Of a DNA stretch of 36,158 nucleotides, positions 32,086 through 36,158 are shown piece by piece. Made by a program: the position numbers and the translations under genes. A model generated the notes under the pieces. It saw only the letters and a list, made by a program, of their open reading frames with translations. It did no database searches and was not told the DNA's origin. Each line of letters starts with the position of its first letter. The stretch's first letter is position 1. Source of the stretch: JANOGU01 sp964499865 (GTDB lineage: Bacteria > Pseudomonadota > Alphaproteobacteria > Rhodobacterales > Rhodobacteraceae); assembly GCA_964499865.1 (NCBI GenBank), contig CAZCPY010000014.1:1-36158 (forward strand). Reading direction: 5' to 3'.

Positions 32086-32715
32086 ATGGACGACAGGGGT
32101 GACAGGCGGGTGGTCCGGCCGACGGCGGCGCGGCGGGCCGAGATCGTGGCGGCGGCGCTGGCGATCCTGCGCAGCGACGGCGCGGCCGGGCTGACGGCGC
32201 GCGGGGTGGCGGCGCGGGCGGGCATGGCGCTGGGGCAGGTGACCTACCACTTCCGCAGCATGGACGAGCTGCTGGTGGAAACCCACCGCGCCGCTTCGGC
32301 CGGGCTGGCGGCGGCGACCGCGGCGGCGGTGGCGGATGCGGGCGGGTCGGCCGCGGACCGCCTGCACGCCTTCCTGCGGGCGGGGTTCCGGCCCGAGTTC
32401 CTGACGCCCGACTACCTGCGCCTGCGGCTGGAGCTGTGGACCGCCGCGCGCCACCACCCCGACCTGGCCGCGACCGAGACCGCGCTTTACGCAGGCTACC
32501 GGGTCGAGATGGAGGCGCATCTGGCGGCGCTGGCGGCCGAGGCCGGGGGGCCTTCTGCGGCGGTGCCGGGGGTGGCGGATGCGCTGATGGCGCTCTTGGA
32601 CGGGCTGTGGCTGGATGCGCTGCGGCGCGGCCCCGCGGCGGGGGTCCGGGCGGGGCTGGAGGCGGCGATGGACCTCGCGCGCCTGCGGCTTGCGCCGGGG
32701 TCCGGGCTGGTCTAG
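32086..32715 (+). CDS. TetR-family transcriptional regulator
   Basis: This is a 209-residue TetR-type repressor. The N-terminal helix-turn-helix (about 17-62) contains ARRAEIVAAALAILRSDGAAGLTARGVA and AGMALGQVTYHFRSMDELL. The C-terminal ligand-binding domain has YLRLRLELWTAARHHPDLA and ALMALLDGLWLDALR, a pattern resembling the BetI-like subgroup. It is divergent from the LLM-tautomerase-hydrolase operon and most likely controls it through the palindrome at 32021-32040. The ligand is unknown. It ends 23 bp before pyrB on the same strand, so some read-through is possible. Confidence 0.92.
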   Translation: MDDRGDRRVVRPTAARRAEIVAAALAILRSDGAAGLTARGVAARAGMALGQVTYHFRSMDELLVETHRAASAGLAAATAAAVADAGGSAADRLHAFLRAGFRPEFLTPDYLRLRLELWTAARHHPDLAATETALYAGYRVEMEAHLAALAAEAGGPSAAVPGVADALMALLDGLWLDALRRGPAAGVRAGLEAAMDLARLRLAPGSGLV

Positions 32716-32738
32716 GCGCGGGGGCAGGAGGCACCGAC

Positions 32739-33716
32739 ATGACCTTCCGCGCCCGTCACCTTCTTGGCATCGACCACCTGTCGCCGGACGAGATCCGCGG
32801 CGTGCTGGACCTGGCCGACCGCTACGTCGCGCTGAACCGCCGCACGGTCAAGCAGTCCGACGTGTTGTCCGGCCTGACGCTGGTCAACCTGTTCTTCGAA
32901 CCCTCCACCCGCACCCAGGCGTCCTTCGAACTGGCCGGCAAGCGGCTGGGGGCGGACGTGATGAACCTGGGCCTCGGCCAGTCGAGCGTGAAGAAGGGCG
33001 AGACGCTGATCGACACGGCGATGACGCTGAACGCCATGCACCCTGACCTGCTGGTCGTGCGGCATCCCGCCTCGGGCGCGGTCAACCTGCTGGCGCAGAA
33101 GGTGGACTGCGCGGTGCTGAACGCCGGCGACGGGCGGCACGAGCACCCGACGCAGGCGCTGCTGGACGCGCTGACGATCCGGCGGGCCAAGGGGCGCATC
33201 CAGCGGCTGACGGTGGCGATCTGCGGCGACATCGCGCATTCGCGCGTCGCCCGGTCGAACCTGATCCTGCTGGGCAAGATGGAAAACCGCATCCGCCTGA
33301 TCGCCCCGCCGACGCTGATGCCCCCGGGTGTGGAGGACTTCGGCTGCGAGCTCTACGATGACATGAGGGAGGGGCTGAAGGGCGCCGACGTGGTGATGAT
33401 GCTGCGGCTTCAGCGCGAGCGGATGGACGGCGGCTTTGTCCCCTCGATGCGGGAATACTACCACCGCTATGGCCTCGACGCCGAAAAGCTGGCCGCCGCC
33501 GCGCCCGACGCCATCGTCATGCACCCCGGGCCGATGAACCGGGGGGTGGAGATCGACGGCACCCTGGCCGACGACATCAACCGCTCGGTGATCCAGGAGC
33601 AGGTGGAGATGGGCGTGGCCGTGCGCATGGCCTGCATGGACCTGCTGGCGCAGAACCTGCGCCGCGAACGCGGGCGCAGGCTGGTGGGGGCGGAACGGGA
33701 TTTGTTCGGAAGCTGA
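32739..33716 (+). CDS. pyrB: aspartate carbamoyltransferase catalytic subunit
   Basis: PyrB joins carbamoyl phosphate and aspartate to form carbamoyl aspartate, the committed step of pyrimidine synthesis. The 325-residue protein begins MTFRARHLLGIDHLSPDEI, with AGGAGG about eight bases before the ATG at 32739. The carbamoyl-phosphate motif FFEPSTRTQASFE has Ser56-Thr57-Arg58-Thr59. HPTQALLDALTI, GDIAHSRVARSN and MHPGPMNRGVE complete the active site. It is clustered with the pyrC-like gene, whose product lacks catalytic residues and may help PyrB assemble. No pyrI regulatory chain is present. Confidence 0.97.
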   Translation: MTFRARHLLGIDHLSPDEIRGVLDLADRYVALNRRTVKQSDVLSGLTLVNLFFEPSTRTQASFELAGKRLGADVMNLGLGQSSVKKGETLIDTAMTLNAMHPDLLVVRHPASGAVNLLAQKVDCAVLNAGDGRHEHPTQALLDALTIRRAKGRIQRLTVAICGDIAHSRVARSNLILLGKMENRIRLIAPPTLMPPGVEDFGCELYDDMREGLKGADVVMMLRLQRERMDGGFVPSMREYYHRYGLDAEKLAAAAPDAIVMHPGPMNRGVEIDGTLADDINRSVIQEQVEMGVAVRMACMDLLAQNLRRERGRRLVGAERDLFGS

Positions 33717-33914
33717 CAGGAAACTGCCGTCATGGCGGGCTTTCCTGCTGCGGATGTTCGAAAACCGAAAGCGGCACCCGTGCCCCGCGCCGGTCCCCGA
33801 CAGCGGCCACAAGGATGCGGCGCTCCGGGGTCGCGGCGCCCGTCGCCCGCCCGCCATCGTTTCGCCGCATCGCCGTGGCACGGACCCGGCCTGTCCCGCC
33901 GCGAGGCCCTGCGC
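33717..33914. other. gap between pyrB and the PH-domain gene
   Basis: There is no convincing gene. CAGGAAA (33718-33724) and TTTCCTG (33743-33750 region) can form an outer stem around GCCG/CGGC, a possible weak terminator just past pyrB. The rest is GC-rich without clear promoters. The reading frame of the next gene stays open here, but no start is better than the ATG at 33915. Confidence 0.25.
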
Positions 33915-34475
33915 ATGTCCGACACCGCCCTCTCCGCCCCTGTCCCCGCACCCCGCACCGCGCCCCTGCCGCTCGACCCCGGCGAGCGGCTGGTCTGGCA
34001 GGGCACCCCGTCCGCACGCCTGCACCTGACGCCGCAGCAGGCGGGGGCGCTCCTGCGCGGGCTCTTCGGGCTCGGGCTGTTCCTGTATCTGGTGGAGCGC
34101 CTGCACCTGCAGGTCGCGCCCTACTGGGATGTCTGGGTGATCGTGCTGACGGTGTTCTTCCTGTCGATCCCGCTGGGCGTGGTGAAATCGGCGCTGGTCC
34201 TGCGCCGCACGCGCTATGCGCTGACCGACCGCCGGGCGCTGGTGATCCGCGACCTGCCGGTCTGGGGCCGTTCGGTGCTGTCGCTGCCGCTGGGCCCTGC
34301 GACGCCGATGATCCTCAGCGACACCGGGTGCCTGGGCGACGTGCTGTTCGAGCAGGCGGTCCCGCCCCGCGGCTGGCGCCGCCTGTTCCGCCCCGACGCG
34401 GCACCCGGATTCCGCCGCATCGCCGATGCGGCGGCGGTCGCGGCGCTGGTCCGTCAGGTGCAGGCGGGCGGCTGA
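33915..34475 (+). CDS. PH-domain-like membrane protein
   Basis: This is a 186-residue protein of unknown function, starting MSDTALSAPVPAPRTAPL at 33915. A Pro/Ala-rich start and LDPGERLVWQGTPS, a typical lead-in of bacterial PH-type proteins, are followed by two membrane segments (about 48-62 and 73-93). A PH-like strand set follows: YALTDRRALVIRDLPVWGRSVLSLPL. The C-terminal half is probably cytoplasmic. It lies between pyrB and the pyrC-like gene, as I recall from related genomes, but no direct link to pyrimidine metabolism is visible. Confidence 0.75.
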   Translation: MSDTALSAPVPAPRTAPLPLDPGERLVWQGTPSARLHLTPQQAGALLRGLFGLGLFLYLVERLHLQVAPYWDVWVIVLTVFFLSIPLGVVKSALVLRRTRYALTDRRALVIRDLPVWGRSVLSLPLGPATPMILSDTGCLGDVLFEQAVPPRGWRRLFRPDAAPGFRRIADAAAVAALVRQVQAGG

Positions 34476-34803
34476 GGCCGTGGCCCGCGCCCCCGCGTCC
34501 GGACAGGTCCGCACCGCCGGTGGACGGCCAAGACCGACCCGGCCCTGCCCGATGCCCGATGCCCGCCGTCCCCCCGCAAGCCTGGCAAGACCCTGCGCCG
34601 ACCCGGCCGCCACCGCCCGGACCGGGGGCGGGTGACGCGGCGGATCGACCCGGGCGCGACGACGGCGCCGGTGACGACCGGCCTCGCCTCCGTCGGGGCA
34701 TGCGTGGTGGCATGGCGCAGGCGCGGGCCGATGCCGCCCCGACCCGCCTTGCGGCCCCCGCGCCCGCCGTGGAAGATGGGGCCCGCAAGCCGCCGGACCG
34801 CGC
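34476..34803. other. 328-bp gap before the pyrC-like gene
   Basis: Open frames cross this stretch, but none shows a recognisable protein, a good ribosome-binding site or sensible composition. It is very GC-rich, with small direct repeats such as GATGCCCGATGCCC near 34551-34566. I see no promoter or terminator that I would trust. Confidence 0.3.
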
Positions 34804-36072
34804 ATGACCCTGCACCTGACCAACGCCCGCCTGATCGACCCCGAGGCGGGCACCGACGCGCCCGGCACGCTGACGCTGTCGGGCGGCGTCATCGCGGCGC
34901 GCGACGGCCCGCTCCCCGCAGGCGCCGAGGTGATCGACGCCCGCGGCCTGTGCCTGGCCCCCGGCATCGTCGACTGGGGCGTCAAGATCGGCGAGCCGGG
35001 CGAACGCCACCGCGAAAGCTTCAAGACCGCCGGGCTTGCGGCGGCGGCCGGCGGCGTGACCACGATCATCGCCCGCCCCGACACCGACCCCGCGCTCGAC
35101 ACGCCCGAGATGCTGGAATTCGTCACCCGCCGCGCCGCCGAAGCCGCCCCCGTCCGCATCCGCCACATGGCCGCGCTGACCAAGGGCCGCGCGGGGCAGG
35201 AGATGACCGAGATCGGCTTCCTGATGGACGCGGGCGCCGTGGCCTTCACCGACGGGATGCGCATGGTGGCCGACACCAGGGTGATGGCCCGGGCGCTGAC
35301 CTATGCCCGCGGCCTCGGCGCCCTGGTGATCGGCCACCCGCAGGACCCGGTGCTGTCGGCGGGGGCGGCGGTGACGAGCGGCAAGTTCGCGGCGCTCAAG
35401 GGCCTGCCCGGCGTCTCGCCGATGGCCGAGCGGATCGGGCTGGAGCGTGACCTGGCGCTGGTGGAGATGACGGGGGCGCGCTACCACGCCGACCAGATCA
35501 CCACCGCCCGCAGCCTTCCCGCCCTGCGCCGGGCGCGGGGGGCGGGGCTCGATGTGACGGCAGGCGTCTCGGTGCACCATCTGACGCTGAACGAACTGGA
35601 CGTGGGCGACTACCGCACCTTCTTCCGCCTGACCCCGCCGCTCAGGTCGGAAACCGACCGGCTGGCGGTCGTCGAGGCGGTGGCCTTGGGCGAGATCGAC
35701 GTGATCGGGTCGTTCCACACCCCCGCCGACGAGGAGGAGAAGCGGCTCCCCTACGAAGAGGCCGCCCCCGGTGCGGTGGGGCTGGAAACGCTGCTGCCCG
35801 CGGCGCTGCGTCTGGTGCACGCAGGCGCGCTGGACCTGCCGGCGCTGTTCCGCGCGCTCAGCCTGAACCCCGCGCGCCGCCTTGGCCTGCCGCAGGGAAG
35901 GCTGGCGGTCGGGGCGCCGGCCGACCTCGTGCTGTTCGACCCCGACGCCCCCTTCGTGCTCGACCGAAGCCGCCTGAGGTCGAAATCGAAGAACACCCCC
36001 TTCGACGGCGCAAGGATGGAGGGCCGCGTGATCCTGACGCTGGTGGCGGGCCAGCCGGTGTTCCGCGCATGA
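34804..36072 (+). CDS. pyrC: dihydroorotase homologue lacking metal-ligand residues (pseudo-dihydroorotase)
   Basis: By family and position this is the pyrB-linked dihydroorotase-like protein of 422 residues (MTLHLTNARLIDPEAGTDAP). The amidohydrolase framework is intact: N-terminal beta-sandwich, LAPGIVDWGVKIGEPGERHRESF, GHPQDPVLS, VHHLTLNELDVGDYR and SLNPARRLGLPQGRLAVGAPADLVLFD. However, the DxHxH zinc motif reads Asp57-Trp58-Gly59-Val60-Lys61, without either histidine. The usual TDHAPH reads SFHTPA (303-308), so the catalytic aspartate is replaced by Phe304. In Pseudomonas a similar inactive homologue (PyrC') assembles with PyrB. I infer the same role here, and expect a catalytic dihydroorotase elsewhere in the genome. 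It is often annotated simply as dihydroorotase. Confidence 0.85.
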   Translation: MTLHLTNARLIDPEAGTDAPGTLTLSGGVIAARDGPLPAGAEVIDARGLCLAPGIVDWGVKIGEPGERHRESFKTAGLAAAAGGVTTIIARPDTDPALDTPEMLEFVTRRAAEAAPVRIRHMAALTKGRAGQEMTEIGFLMDAGAVAFTDGMRMVADTRVMARALTYARGLGALVIGHPQDPVLSAGAAVTSGKFAALKGLPGVSPMAERIGLERDLALVEMTGARYHADQITTARSLPALRRARGAGLDVTAGVSVHHLTLNELDVGDYRTFFRLTPPLRSETDRLAVVEAVALGEIDVIGSFHTPADEEEKRLPYEEAAPGAVGLETLLPAALRLVHAGALDLPALFRALSLNPARRLGLPQGRLAVGAPADLVLFDPDAPFVLDRSRLRSKSKNTPFDGARMEGRVILTLVAGQPVFRA

Positions 36073-36100
36073 CCCCCGGCCGCACCGCCCGGCCCCGGCC

Positions 36101-36137
36101 GCCGAAGCAAATTGCGTGCCTTCGGCACATTCCTTTT
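36101..36137 (+). terminator. candidate terminator after the pyrC-like gene
   Basis: GCCGAAG (36101-36107) and CTTCGGC (36120-36126) form a 7-bp stem, with an alternative inner stem GTGCC-TTC-GGCAC, followed by ACATTCC and a TTTT at 36134-36137. It lies 29 bp past the stop. It partly resembles the TTCG hairpin at 20938-20959. The remaining bases to the window end show no gene start. Confidence 0.45.
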
Positions 36138-36158
36138 GTGTCGGTCAGCGGCCGAAGA

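Noticed and set aside
32012..32740. Extension of the LLM oxidoreductase upstream of 32011
   Set aside because: It would be antisense to the TetR gene and is Pro/Arg-rich; the conserved protein begins at MDVNHF.
34632..35450. Open frame overlapping the gap and the pyrC-like gene in another phase
   Set aside because: It is out of frame with the clear pyrC-like protein over most of its length and has shadow-like composition.

Overview
The window is GC-rich alphaproteobacterial DNA, most likely from an anoxygenic phototroph of the Rhodobacteraceae. The main evidence is the left end, which carries one arm of a photosynthesis gene cluster: bchF-bchN-bchB-bchH leftward and ppaA-ppsR rightward, with two PpsR-type TGT-N12-ACA operators between them. 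Several small families elsewhere (DUF6524, DUF6778, the RSP_7527-like peptide, the RSP_2648-like PIN protein) are, as far as I recall, typical of Rhodobacteraceae. All identifications come from reading the sequence; no database search was run.

Layout. 1-6902: bacteriochlorophyll genes on the minus strand, joined by start/stop overlaps (bchH, bchB, bchN, bchF). 6903-7212: shared regulatory region. 7213-9452: ppaA and ppsR, encoding the antirepressor/repressor pair. 9453-10761: a low-GC gene with an apparent C-terminal HEPN domain (R-N-x3-H), the clearest candidate for horizontal acquisition. 10780-13431: pyrG, secG and a DUF6524 membrane protein (minus strand). 13509-16041: edd-eda of the Entner-Doudoroff pathway, with a candidate LacI-type operator upstream and a palindromic repeat between the two genes. 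16225-17425: three small or lipoprotein genes. 17467-20944: rRNA methyltransferase, PIN protein, nfuA, tsaB and rimI. 21115-26434: a BMP-type ABC importer, probably for purine nucleosides or nucleobases, with a GNAT gene embedded. 26580-29954: moaB-like gene, TIGR02186/TauE pair and uracil-DNA glycosylase. 30028-32715: an LLM flavin oxidoreductase / tautomerase / hydrolase operon with a divergent TetR gene. 32739-36072: pyrB, a PH-domain membrane protein, and a pyrC-like gene lacking the metal-binding residues of active dihydroorotase.

Two genes appear to have absorbed intergenic repeat DNA in frame. bchB carries a copy of the palindromic element also found between edd and eda, translated as a linker of about 18 residues. 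rimI carries an insertion of about 38 residues encoded by a C/G-palindromic segment in the middle of its GNAT fold. These, the HEPN gene and the pseudo-dihydroorotase are the points most worth following up. I did not find a complete multi-gene defence system, CRISPR array, rRNA, tRNA or insertion sequence.
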